Source: Flavobacterium granuli (GTDB lineage: Bacteria; Bacteroidota; Bacteroidia; Flavobacteriales; Flavobacteriaceae). From it: 64,000 nucleotides of DNA. Made by a program: the position numbers and the translations under genes. Position 1 is the first letter of the stretch. Every line of letters begins with the position of its first letter. This document shows positions 17,590 to 24,845 of this stretch, in pieces. Location of the stretch: contig NZ_FQWO01000003.1 of assembly GCF_900129705.1 (NCBI RefSeq), forward strand, positions 124,001 through 188,000, in the 5' to 3' direction. The notes below the pieces were generated by a model. The model saw only the letters and a list, made by a program, of their open reading frames with translations, had not been told where the DNA came from and did no database searches.

Positions 17590-17610
17590 AAAAATCAGCG
17601 AATCTGTGGC
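17590..17610. repeat. Inverted repeat, right copy, flanking the GxxExxY gene
   Basis: AAAAATCAGCGAATCTGTGGC, the inverse of 17114-17134 with two mismatches. It lies between the GxxExxY start codon and the tsaC stop codon. Confidence 0.7.
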
Positions 17611-17619
17611 TAAAAAAAA

Positions 17620-18186
17620 CTATTTGCGTATAATTTTTACCTGAGAATCACTGCTCAATTTTATAATTGTGGATGGTTTTCCGGCAATTTTATCGCGATG
17701 CAAATTTACAACATAGTCTACGCCTTTTATAATTTCGGGGCTAATTTCTTTGAAACTTTTTGGAGTGGGTTGACCCGAGATATTTGCTGAGGTTGATACC
17801 AGCGGTTTTTTCATGCGCTCCAATAATTTAAAACAAAACGGCTCTTTTACTAATCTGATACCTAGTGTATTGTCTGTTGCGACAAGATTTGGAGCTATAT
17901 TTCGTGGTTTGTCCAGTACTAATGTGGTTGGGTTTTCGGAAAGATCCATAATTTGCCAAGCAACTTCAGGAATTTCTTTGAAAACATTATACATCATTTT
18001 TTCGCCATTCATCAAAACGATCATGCTTTGGGTTTCGGCTCTTTGTTTGAGTTTGTATATTTTGGCAACTGCCTCAGGATTTGTGGCATCACAACCTATT
18101 CCCCAAACGGTGTCAGTAGGATAGAGGATGATGCCGCCTTCTTTTATGATTTCATAGGCGTTGTGTACTTCGGTATTGATATCCAT
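17620..18186 (-). CDS. tsaC: L-threonylcarbamoyladenylate synthase
   Basis: A 188-residue single YrdC/Sua5 domain protein that makes threonylcarbamoyl-AMP from Thr, bicarbonate and ATP for t6A tRNA modification. YPTDTVWGIGCDATN, KQRAETQSMIVLM, the STSANISG motif and KPSTIIKL are all characteristic. It lacks the extra Sua5 C-terminal domain, so it is of the short TsaC type. The upstream region (18187-18321) has no gene. Confidence in the family is high. Confidence 0.93.
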   Translation of the reverse strand: MDINTEVHNAYEIIKEGGIILYPTDTVWGIGCDATNPEAVAKIYKLKQRAETQSMIVLMNGEKMMYNVFKEIPEVAWQIMDLSENPTTLVLDKPRNIAPNLVATDNTLGIRLVKEPFCFKLLERMKKPLVSTSANISGQPTPKSFKEISPEIIKGVDYVVNLHRDKIAGKPSTIIKLSSDSQVKIIRK

Positions 18187-18321
18187 TTTCTTATTTTTTA
18201 ATTTATTTTTATAAGAGTATTATGCTATTCTTATGAGGAAATCACTTTCTGTTTTAATTATATTTTGTCACTTTTTCGTAATGTTTGTTAGTACTAATAT
18301 AGTATTCTTTATAAAATATAC
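18187..18321. other. AT-rich gap before tsaC, no gene seen
   Basis: No protein-like reading frame. It contains a weak hairpin (18211-18219 with 18226-18234, one G-T pair) without a T-run. Together with the decayed gene to its right it makes a long stretch (18187-18730) free of an intact gene. Confidence 0.5.
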
Positions 18322-18741
18322 TTAATATAAACTTCTCTTTAAGAAAGAATTTAAATTTAATTTTTCATTGGACTTAGTTTTGTAGCCTATTGTAGCTGCC
18401 ATTATATAGCCCAATCCTTCTTTATATTTGTAGATGTTTAAATAATTCCATTTTTAAAAGTTAAACAGGCTTGTACTAGTAAATATTCTAATATAAAATT
18501 AGTTTTATTTTTCTTTAAAACGGTATCAATATTCTCAAATGAAAAAGATAAAAAGGTGTAGGTTAGCTTTAATTGATTTCTAGAAGGATGTTGTAATATC
18601 AAATTGAAAAATAGTTTTTTTTAGATACTCGTTTTTATTCCCACATTTGGAATTGTCAATAAAGTGGTAAAAAGTTTGTCTTTCCAATACATTTGTGTTT
18701 TCAAATGAATACAGAAAAAGAATTAGTTTATTATTTGTTTT
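18322..18741 (-). pseudogene. Apparently decayed gene with two homopolymer frameshifts, unknown family
   Basis: Three stop-free segments tile the minus strand directly after the DUF4422 gene: 18741-18580 (frame 1, contains VLERQTFYHFIDNSKCGNK), 18620-18438 (frame 2, contains NFILEYLLVQACLTFK) and 18453-18322 (frame 1 again, contains YKYKEGLGYIMAATIGYK). The junctions fall at an A8 run (18615-18622) and an A5 run (18451-18455); one base lost at the first and one gained at the second would give a single frame of about 140 codons. The composition looks protein-like (Trp, Gly, His, Cys present). No start codon is seen, so it may be a 3' remnant. I do not recognise the family. Chance open frames in AT-rich DNA cannot be excluded. 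Confidence 0.4.
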
Positions 18742-19570
18742 TTATAGTTTTATTAGGAAATTTTGAACGGAACCAAAAAATGATGTTGTTATTATACACT
18801 GCTAGTTTTTTCATTAAAATAGTTTTTGACTTATTTTTGTCACTAACAAAGTGGACAGGCAGGTATTTTACTTTTAGTTGGTTATGGTGGATATAAACAT
18901 TAAGTAATCTCTCTGACATAAATCCTAATACTCTTTCTTGATATGGATTTTTTGATATTTCAATTTGTTGTTCTACTTTTTCAAGGATTGAAAATAGCCA
19001 AGTGGAATAATCTGCCACTAGTTCTTTTTTAGCAATGAACATGTTAAAAGGCGAAAAAGCATTATTTTTTATCATTATTGTCTTAAAGGAATCCATGTAT
19101 TCAGGATATAATTCATTAAGAGTATGAGTTAAAATTTCAAAATCCTGAGGTAAATGAGATAATGAATAATGACTATATAAAGATCTTGTTTTTACTAATT
19201 GATTTGGCAAAATGATGTCGCATTTATCCAAAAAGTGTTGTTTAAAGATGTAATTTTGAAAATTTGAAGAGAAATAGTCTTCGGTTATTTCAGTAATTTT
19301 TTTTGATTTTTTACTTTCTGAAAAATCAAAAAACCTTCTATAGTGACAAAGTCCAATAGTATCAACGAAATTTAAATTTTTCCATGCCCAATAAAGAGCG
19401 GTTAATTCGCAATAATTTTTATTTTTAGAACTAATATTGATTCCAATGTTATCTGCCTGATAAGGTAAGTTGAATTGACTTATTTCCTTTCCAACATGTA
19501 TCGGTAGAAAAGATTCGTTTGGAATATAATTAAAATTCTTGTGTGTGCAAATTAGAATTTTAGTGTTCAT
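18731..19570 (-). CDS. DUF4422 glycosyltransferase-like protein
   Basis: A 279-residue protein with the DUF4422 pattern: ILICTHKNFNYIP at the start, ELTALYWAWKN and GLCHYRRFFDF in the middle, and a C-terminal NVYIHHNQLKVKYLPVHF. Members occur in capsule and O-antigen loci and are thought to be glycosyltransferases, though I know of little direct biochemistry. It lies 11 nt downstream of glf, the last intact gene of a three-gene unit (GT2, glf, DUF4422). It is AT-rich relative to dapD and tsaC. A galactofuranose-transfer role is inference from the adjacency to glf. Confidence 0.88.
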   Translation of the reverse strand: MNTKILICTHKNFNYIPNESFLPIHVGKEISQFNLPYQADNIGINISSKNKNYCELTALYWAWKNLNFVDTIGLCHYRRFFDFSESKKSKKITEITEDYFSSNFQNYIFKQHFLDKCDIILPNQLVKTRSLYSHYSLSHLPQDFEILTHTLNELYPEYMDSFKTIMIKNNAFSPFNMFIAKKELVADYSTWLFSILEKVEQQIEISKNPYQERVLGFMSERLLNVYIHHNQLKVKYLPVHFVSDKNKSKTILMKKLAVYNNNIIFWFRSKFPNKTIKNK

Positions 19571-19581
19571 AGTTATAAAAT

Positions 19582-20682
19582 TTAAAGGAAAATTTTGCTT
19601 TTTTGTAGGGCAGATGCTATTATTTGGTGCATATCGTAGTATTTGTATTCAGCTAATCTTCCTCCGAAAATTACAGTATTATCTTTTTCTGAAAGAGTTT
19701 TATATTGATTATAAATAGCATTGTTTTTATTGTCATTTACAGGATAATAAGATTCTTTTCCTAAGCTCCATTCATCAGGATATTCGTAGGTCACTACTGT
19801 TTTCTTTTGTGTGCCAAATTCAAAATGTTTGTGCTCGATAATTCGTGTATATGGAATTTGGCTTTCTGTATAATTCACAACAGCATTGCCTTGAAAATTT
19901 TCTTGATCCAGAATTTTAGTTTCAAATTTTAAACTGCGGTATTCAAGACTCCCAAATTGATTGTTATAGAACTCATCTATTTTTCCTGTAAATACTATTT
20001 TTTTAGCTAGTTTAGTTAATTCTTTACGGTTAGCAAAAAAATCAACGTTTAGTCTCACTTCAATACCTTCTAATAAACCTTCAATTAATTTATTGTAGCC
20101 GCCAATCGGAATCCCTTGGTATTTATCGTTAAAATAATTGTTGTCGTAGGTAAATCGCACAGGCAATCGTTTAATAATAAATGAAGGTAATTCCGTTGCT
20201 TTGCGTCCCCACTGTTTTTCAGTATATCCTTTGATTAATTTTTCATAAATATCAATTCCTACTAAAGAAATAGCTTGCTCTTCCAAGTTTTGAGGATTTG
20301 TTATTCCAGAAGCTTTTACTTGTTCTTCAATTTTATATTTAGCCTCTTCTGGAGTTTTTACACCCCATAATTGATAAAAGGTGTTCATATTGAAAGGCAA
20401 GTTGTATATTTCGTTTTTGTAAAATGCTAAAGGGGAGTTAGTGTAACGATTGAACTCAACAAATTGATTGACATAATTCCAGATCTCTTTATCATTGGTG
20501 TGAAATATATGTGCTCCATATTTGTGCACATTTATATTTTCGATTTGTTCACAAAAAACGTTGCCTCCTTTATGATTTCTTTTGTCTATAACTAAACATT
20601 TTTGTCCTTTTTTCTTTGCTTCATGAGCAAAAACAGCTCCAAATAATCCAGATCCTACTATTAAATAATCGTATTCAGCCAT
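19582..20682 (-). CDS. glf: UDP-galactopyranose mutase
   Basis: A 366-residue flavoenzyme that interconverts UDP-galactopyranose and UDP-galactofuranose. The N-terminal FAD-binding motif GSGLFGAVFAHEAKKKGQK and VIDKRNHKGGN are followed by KYGAHIFHTND, GYTEKQWGRKATELP and a C-terminal FGGRLAEYKYYDMHQ, all diagnostic of Glf. It supplies the activated Galf donor for a surface glycan. The neighbouring GT2 and DUF4422 proteins are the likely users. Start is a clear ATG with 28 nt to the upstream GT2 gene. Confidence 0.96.
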   Translation of the reverse strand: MAEYDYLIVGSGLFGAVFAHEAKKKGQKCLVIDKRNHKGGNVFCEQIENINVHKYGAHIFHTNDKEIWNYVNQFVEFNRYTNSPLAFYKNEIYNLPFNMNTFYQLWGVKTPEEAKYKIEEQVKASGITNPQNLEEQAISLVGIDIYEKLIKGYTEKQWGRKATELPSFIIKRLPVRFTYDNNYFNDKYQGIPIGGYNKLIEGLLEGIEVRLNVDFFANRKELTKLAKKIVFTGKIDEFYNNQFGSLEYRSLKFETKILDQENFQGNAVVNYTESQIPYTRIIEHKHFEFGTQKKTVVTYEYPDEWSLGKESYYPVNDNKNNAIYNQYKTLSEKDNTVIFGGRLAEYKYYDMHQIIASALQKSKIFL

Positions 20683-20710
20683 TCTATACTTGCTTTGATT
20701 TTATAAATGA

Positions 20711-21700
20711 TTAATGTGCCTCTATTCTTTTTAAATAATCCATTGCGCGAGGACTAATCCAAGTACCTTTTATCACGGCATTAGAATAATAGCGGATTAA
20801 ATTTTTGAGTATTAAAATATTTACTTTCAATTTTGGAATGAAAAAGAAAACGAGCCCTAAAGAGGCTAATACTGTTTTTTCTATGAGTATTGATGTTATC
20901 AAAAGGAATTGAATAGTGAAATTCTCTAAGCCTCGGGTATGTTCATTAAAGTAAACATGTTGAGAGATTAAAACTTCTGTTTTTGTTAACGCTTTTGTTT
21001 TGATATTTATCCTTGAAGCTCCACCATGTTTATGTATAATAAAAACACTTCTTATTAAACCTATTTTACCTCCTTTATCGCGAACTTTTTTGCAAAGATC
21101 TACGTCCTCAAAATATAGCCAATATTTCTCTGTCCACCCCTTTACTTTGGTAAACCAGTCTTTACTCATGAAAATTACGGCTCCTGTTGCCCAATCAGGG
21201 AAAATGATTTCTTTTTCAGGGTTGTAGTTTAGTTTAATGTTTCTTTTTTTTATTAATTTTAACAATGCTCGTGATAATCCAAATAACGTTTTTAGACTTG
21301 GAAAGAAACGTATTTCATTGTATTTTTTATTTGATTCATTAATTTGAGTACAGCAAATGATTCCTAGATTAGAATTTCCAGATGAAGTATTCCAAAGTTC
21401 ATAAATCGCATTTTCAGTAATAATTGTATCAGGATTTAGGAAGAATAAATAATTTCCTTTTGCAATAGATGCTCCCATGTTACATCCATTCGCAAATCCA
21501 TTATTTCCTGAGTTTTCTATAAAAAAAACAGAAGGAAAGAGTGTTCTAAAATCCTCAATCCTTCCGTCATTTGATTGATTATCGACCACAATTGTTTCTA
21601 TTGTAAATCGATTACTATCTATAGAAACGATAGATTTAAGACAGTCTTTTAAATCGTTCCAGCTTTTATAGTTTACAATGATAATTGATATATCAACCAT
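20711..21700 (-). CDS. Glycosyltransferase family 2
   Basis: A 329-residue GT-A fold enzyme. ISIIIVNYKSWNDLKDCLKS, VVDNQSNDG, the donor-site NPDTIIT (DxD-like) and WLYFEDVDLCKKVRDKGGKI are the motif set of rhamnosyl- and galactofuranosyl-type GT2 proteins. Two hydrophobic segments near residues 255-300 suggest a membrane association. It opens the small glycan unit with glf and DUF4422. Donor and acceptor are unknown; UDP-Galf is likely from context. It begins 11 nt downstream of the dapD stop, in the same direction, so dapD transcription may read into it. Confidence 0.92.
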   Translation of the reverse strand: MVDISIIIVNYKSWNDLKDCLKSIVSIDSNRFTIETIVVDNQSNDGRIEDFRTLFPSVFFIENSGNNGFANGCNMGASIAKGNYLFFLNPDTIITENAIYELWNTSSGNSNLGIICCTQINESNKKYNEIRFFPSLKTLFGLSRALLKLIKKRNIKLNYNPEKEIIFPDWATGAVIFMSKDWFTKVKGWTEKYWLYFEDVDLCKKVRDKGGKIGLIRSVFIIHKHGGASRINIKTKALTKTEVLISQHVYFNEHTRGLENFTIQFLLITSILIEKTVLASLGLVFFFIPKLKVNILILKNLIRYYSNAVIKGTWISPRAMDYLKRIEAH

Positions 21701-21711
21701 TTATTTTTAAT

Positions 21712-22527
21712 TTATACCGCTACGTCATATTCTCTCAACGCATTGTTTAGAGAAGTTTTCAAATCGGTAGATGGTTTACGTGTACCAATGATTAATGCGC
21801 AAGGCACCTGAAACTCGCCGGCAGCAAACTTTTTAGTGTAGCTTCCAGGAATTACAACAGAACGAGCAGGAACATATCCTTTCATTTCTACAGGTTCATC
21901 ACCAGTTACATCAATAATTTTGGTAGAGGCAGTCAAGCATACATTAGCCCCAAGAACGGCTTCTTTACCTACGTGAACGCCTTCAACCACAATACAACGA
22001 GAACCAATAAAAGCACCGTCTTCAATGATTACCGGAGCAGCTTGTAAAGGCTCAAGGACTCCGCCAATTCCTACTCCACCACTCAAGTGAACATTTTTGC
22101 CAATTTGAGCACAGCTTCCTACTGTTGCCCAAGTGTCTACCATAGTTCCTTCGTCTACATAAGCACCAATGTTTACATAACTTGGCATCAAAATAACGCC
22201 ACTAGAAATATATGCACCATAACGCGCTACTGCATTAGGAACTACACGAATTCCCTTCTCGGCATAACCTCTTTTTAGCAACATTTTGTCATGGTATTCA
22301 AAAATGCCAGATTCCCATGTTTCCATTTTTTGAATAGGGAAATACATCACCACAGCTTTCTTTACCCATTCGTTTACTTGCCATCCTTCACCAACTGGTT
22401 CGGCAACGCGAAGTTTTCCTGAGTCCAGTAATTCGATAACTTCTCTAATGGCAGTGGTAGTTTTTTCTTCTTGTAACAAGGCTCTGTTTTCCCAGGCTTG
22501 CTCTATAATTGTTTGTAATGAATTCAT
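21712..22527 (-). CDS. dapD: 2,3,4,5-tetrahydropyridine-2,6-dicarboxylate N-succinyltransferase
   Basis: A 271-residue left-handed beta-helix enzyme of lysine/diaminopimelate synthesis that uses succinyl-CoA. NEWVKKAVVMYF, the hexapeptide run from about 105 to 230, and FQVPCALIIGTRKPSTD near the end fit DapD closely (E. coli enzyme 274 residues). The frame is open to 22728, but a perfect -7 box at 22547-22554 and the MNSLQTIIEQAW start show that 22527 is the true start. It is divergent from ruvX. Confidence 0.95.
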   Translation of the reverse strand: MNSLQTIIEQAWENRALLQEEKTTTAIREVIELLDSGKLRVAEPVGEGWQVNEWVKKAVVMYFPIQKMETWESGIFEYHDKMLLKRGYAEKGIRVVPNAVARYGAYISSGVILMPSYVNIGAYVDEGTMVDTWATVGSCAQIGKNVHLSGGVGIGGVLEPLQAAPVIIEDGAFIGSRCIVVEGVHVGKEAVLGANVCLTASTKIIDVTGDEPVEMKGYVPARSVVIPGSYTKKFAAGEFQVPCALIIGTRKPSTDLKTSLNNALREYDVAV

Positions 22528-22546
22528 CTTTTTGCTAATTTTTGTA

Positions 22547-22554
22547 CAAATATA
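22547..22554 (-). promoter_or_regulatory. -7 promoter element of dapD
   Basis: Minus-strand TATATTTG, a perfect TAnnTTTG, 20 nt before the dapD start. It decides the start, since the longer open frame would begin upstream of transcription. Confidence 0.6.
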
Positions 22555-22742
22555 AATGGATTTTTTAGAAAACGAGTTCGTTTTTGTAATACTAACATAT
22601 TTATTGTTTTTGTTTGAAAAAAAAAGATATCGATATGTAAAATTCGATATGTTGATAACACAAAAGAATATGTCGGCATTTTTTTTATTTAATGAGGTTT
22701 TCTGCTGCGATGTATAATAATTTATCACACAAATTCTTTGTG

Positions 22743-22750
22743 TATCTTTG
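22743..22750 (+). promoter_or_regulatory. -7 promoter element of ruvX
   Basis: TATCTTTG ending 15 nt before the ruvX ATG at 22765. The open frame from 22738 overlaps it and is therefore rejected as the start. Upstream at 22630-22652 a TCGATATGT direct repeat with 14-nt period occurs. Confidence 0.6.
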
Positions 22751-22764
22751 CAAAAAAAGAAAAC

Positions 22765-23181
22765 ATGCCTAGAATTCTATCGATAGATTACGGACAAAAA
22801 CGGACCGGAATTGCCGTAACTGATGAAATGCAAATTATCGCCTCTGGATTGATAACTATTCCAAGTGCGACAGCTATTGATTTTTTGAAGGATTATTTTG
22901 CCAAAGAAAAAGTAGAAGCGGTTCTTATTGGAGAACCCAAACAGATGAATGGGGAGCCTTCGGAAAGTGCGTCCATTATAAAAGGTTTTGTGACTCATTT
23001 TACCAATCATTTTCCAGATATGAAAGTCATTCGGGTTGATGAACGTTTTACTTCAAAAATGGCTTTTCAAACGATGATCGATAGCGGATTGAGCAAAAAA
23101 CAACGTCAAAATAAAGGTCTCGTGGATGAAATTTCGGCCACGATAATGCTGCAGGATTATTTGAATAGAAAACAGTTTTAG
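22765..23181 (+). CDS. ruvX: Putative pre-16S rRNA nuclease / Holliday junction resolvase-like, YqgF family
   Basis: A 138-residue RNase H-like protein. The opening RILSIDYGQKRTGIAV carries the catalytic Asp, AVLIGEPKQMNGEPSESA is the central motif, and VIRVDERFTSKMA the third. YqgF was named RuvX for proposed Holliday-junction resolution but in E. coli acts in 16S rRNA 5' maturation. Length equals the E. coli protein. It is divergent from dapD; mqo follows 120 nt downstream with its own promoter. Confidence 0.95.
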   Translation: MPRILSIDYGQKRTGIAVTDEMQIIASGLITIPSATAIDFLKDYFAKEKVEAVLIGEPKQMNGEPSESASIIKGFVTHFTNHFPDMKVIRVDERFTSKMAFQTMIDSGLSKKQRQNKGLVDEISATIMLQDYLNRKQF

Positions 23182-23276
23182 ACTTTGATATTTAATCAAC
23201 TAAAACAGCTTAAACGTTTTCGTGATTTCTAACTTTTTAGAGGCTTTTTTATGTTTTTTTTTGCAATTTTATGAAG

Positions 23277-23284
23277 TACCTTTG
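23277..23284 (+). promoter_or_regulatory. -7 promoter element of mqo
   Basis: TACCTTTG ending 18 nt before the mqo ATG; shows that mqo is transcribed independently of ruvX. Confidence 0.6.
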
Positions 23285-23301
23285 CACTTTAAATTTTTGC
23301 T

Positions 23302-24795
23302 ATGCCTGACACAACAACCCAAACAAATACTGATGTAGTTCTTATTGGAGCCGGAATAATGAGCGCCACTCTGGGCTTAATTCTGAAAGAACTGCAACCC
23401 GATATAAAAATTCAAATTTTCGAAAGATTAGATATTGCAGCTGCCGAGAGTTCTGATGCCTGGAATAATGCCGGTACAGGACATTCTGCTTTTTGTGAAT
23501 TGAATTATACCCCTGAGAAAGAAGATGGTAGCATAGATCCGAAAAAAGCGATCAGTATTGCTGAATCTTTTGAAGTTTCTCGCCAATTTTGGGCTTATTT
23601 AGTGGAACAAAAAAAGGTTCCTTCACCTGAGAATTTTATTAAAAGGGTTCCTCATTTGAGTTTTGTATGGGGAGATAAAAATGTGGCTTATCTTAAAAAA
23701 AGATTTGAAACTTTACAGCAAAATAATCTATTCAAGGAGATGGTATTTACTACTGATTACTCTCAAATGGAAGAATGGATGCCTCTGGTTATGGAAGGTA
23801 GAAAAGAATCGGATAGTTTTGCGGCAACGACAATGCCTATTGGTACTGATGTTAATTTTGGGGAATTGACCAGAAGTATTTTTAATTATTTGGGTACGTT
23901 GGATGGTGTTAGTCTTCATTTTAATCATGAAGTTAAGAAATTAAAACAGCAAGATGATAAATCTTGGAGAATAAAAATCACTGATCTGGCTAGAGGTGAG
24001 AAGAAAAAAATAAATACCAAGTTCGTTTTTATTGGAGCAGGAGGAGGTTCATTACCTTTATTGGAGAAAGCAGATGTTCCTGAAGGAAAAGGATACGGAG
24101 GTTTCCCAGTAAGTGGGCAATGGCTAAAATGTATCAATCCGGAAGTAATTGCAAAGCACAAAGCGAAGGTTTACGGTAAGGCCAGCGTGGGAGCTCCGCC
24201 AATGTCGGTTCCTCATATTGATTCCAGAATGATTAATGGAGAAAAACAACTTTTATTTGGCCCTTTTGCTGGTTTTTCTACTCGATTTTTAAAGAATGGC
24301 TCTTATTCTGATTTGCCTTTATCGATAAAGACCGATAATATTATTCCTATGATTGCTGCTGGAATAAAAAATATTCCTTTGACAAAATATTTGATAGAAC
24401 AAGTGAGGCAATCGCCAAAGGATCGAATCAATGCGCTAAGGGAATATGTTCCTTCTGCCAGATCTAAGGACTGGGTTTTAGAAAGAGCAGGACAAAGAGT
24501 GCAGGTAATTAAGAAAGATGAAAAAGAAGGTGGAGTATTGGAATTTGGAACTGAGGTGATTACTACAGCCGATGGTTCTCTGGCAGTATTGCTGGGTGCT
24601 TCTCCGGGTGCTTCTACCGCTGTTTCGATAATGGTGGATTTAGTAGGAAGGTGTTTTAAAGAAAAACTCAATACGCCGGAATGGCAAGAGAAAATAAAAG
24701 AGATGATTCCTTCTTATGGTCAGACATTAAATGATAAACCGGAACTCTTGAATGAAATTAGAGAGAAGACCGCTTCGGTTTTAAAGCTAAAATAA
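23302..24795 (+). CDS. mqo: Malate:quinone oxidoreductase
   Basis: A 497-residue FAD-dependent, membrane-associated enzyme that oxidises malate to oxaloacetate and passes electrons to quinone, so it belongs to both the TCA cycle and the respiratory chain. DVVLIGAGIMSATLG is the FAD-binding start; AGTGHSAFCELNYTP and GGGSLPLLEKADVPEGKGYG are Mqo hallmarks, and the C-terminal LLGASPGASTAVSIM completes it. Length is normal. It has its own -7 box and a strong terminator directly after the stop. Confidence 0.97.
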   Translation: MPDTTTQTNTDVVLIGAGIMSATLGLILKELQPDIKIQIFERLDIAAAESSDAWNNAGTGHSAFCELNYTPEKEDGSIDPKKAISIAESFEVSRQFWAYLVEQKKVPSPENFIKRVPHLSFVWGDKNVAYLKKRFETLQQNNLFKEMVFTTDYSQMEEWMPLVMEGRKESDSFAATTMPIGTDVNFGELTRSIFNYLGTLDGVSLHFNHEVKKLKQQDDKSWRIKITDLARGEKKKINTKFVFIGAGGGSLPLLEKADVPEGKGYGGFPVSGQWLKCINPEVIAKHKAKVYGKASVGAPPMSVPHIDSRMINGEKQLLFGPFAGFSTRFLKNGSYSDLPLSIKTDNIIPMIAAGIKNIPLTKYLIEQVRQSPKDRINALREYVPSARSKDWVLERAGQRVQVIKKDEKEGGVLEFGTEVITTADGSLAVLLGASPGASTAVSIMVDLVGRCFKEKLNTPEWQEKIKEMIPSYGQTLNDKPELLNEIREKTASVLKLK

Positions 24796-24813
24796 AGATT
24801 AAAGTCCTATAGG

Positions 24814-24845
24814 AAATCCCAACATTGCGTTGGGATTTTTTTTGT
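24814..24845 (+). terminator. Rho-independent terminator of mqo
   Basis: A perfect 10-bp stem (AAATCCCAAC with its complement, 24814-24823 and 24829-24838), ATTGC loop, then a T-run, 19 nt after the stop of mqo. Confidence 0.9.

Noticed and set aside
18693-18896. Small plus-strand frame of 67 codons near the end of the DUF4422 gene
   Set aside because: Most of it is antisense to DUF4422 and the decayed gene; it begins with TTG and its hydrophobic look comes from AT-rich DNA.
22630-22652. TCGATATGT direct repeat in the dapD-ruvX gap as an operator
   Set aside because: Two short AT-rich copies only, with no recognised regulator nearby; too weak to claim.
22528-22728. N-terminal extension of dapD by 67 codons
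   Set aside because: It lies upstream of a perfect -7 box and is low-complexity (Asn/Lys/Ser/Phe); DapD homologues begin at the ATG at 22527.
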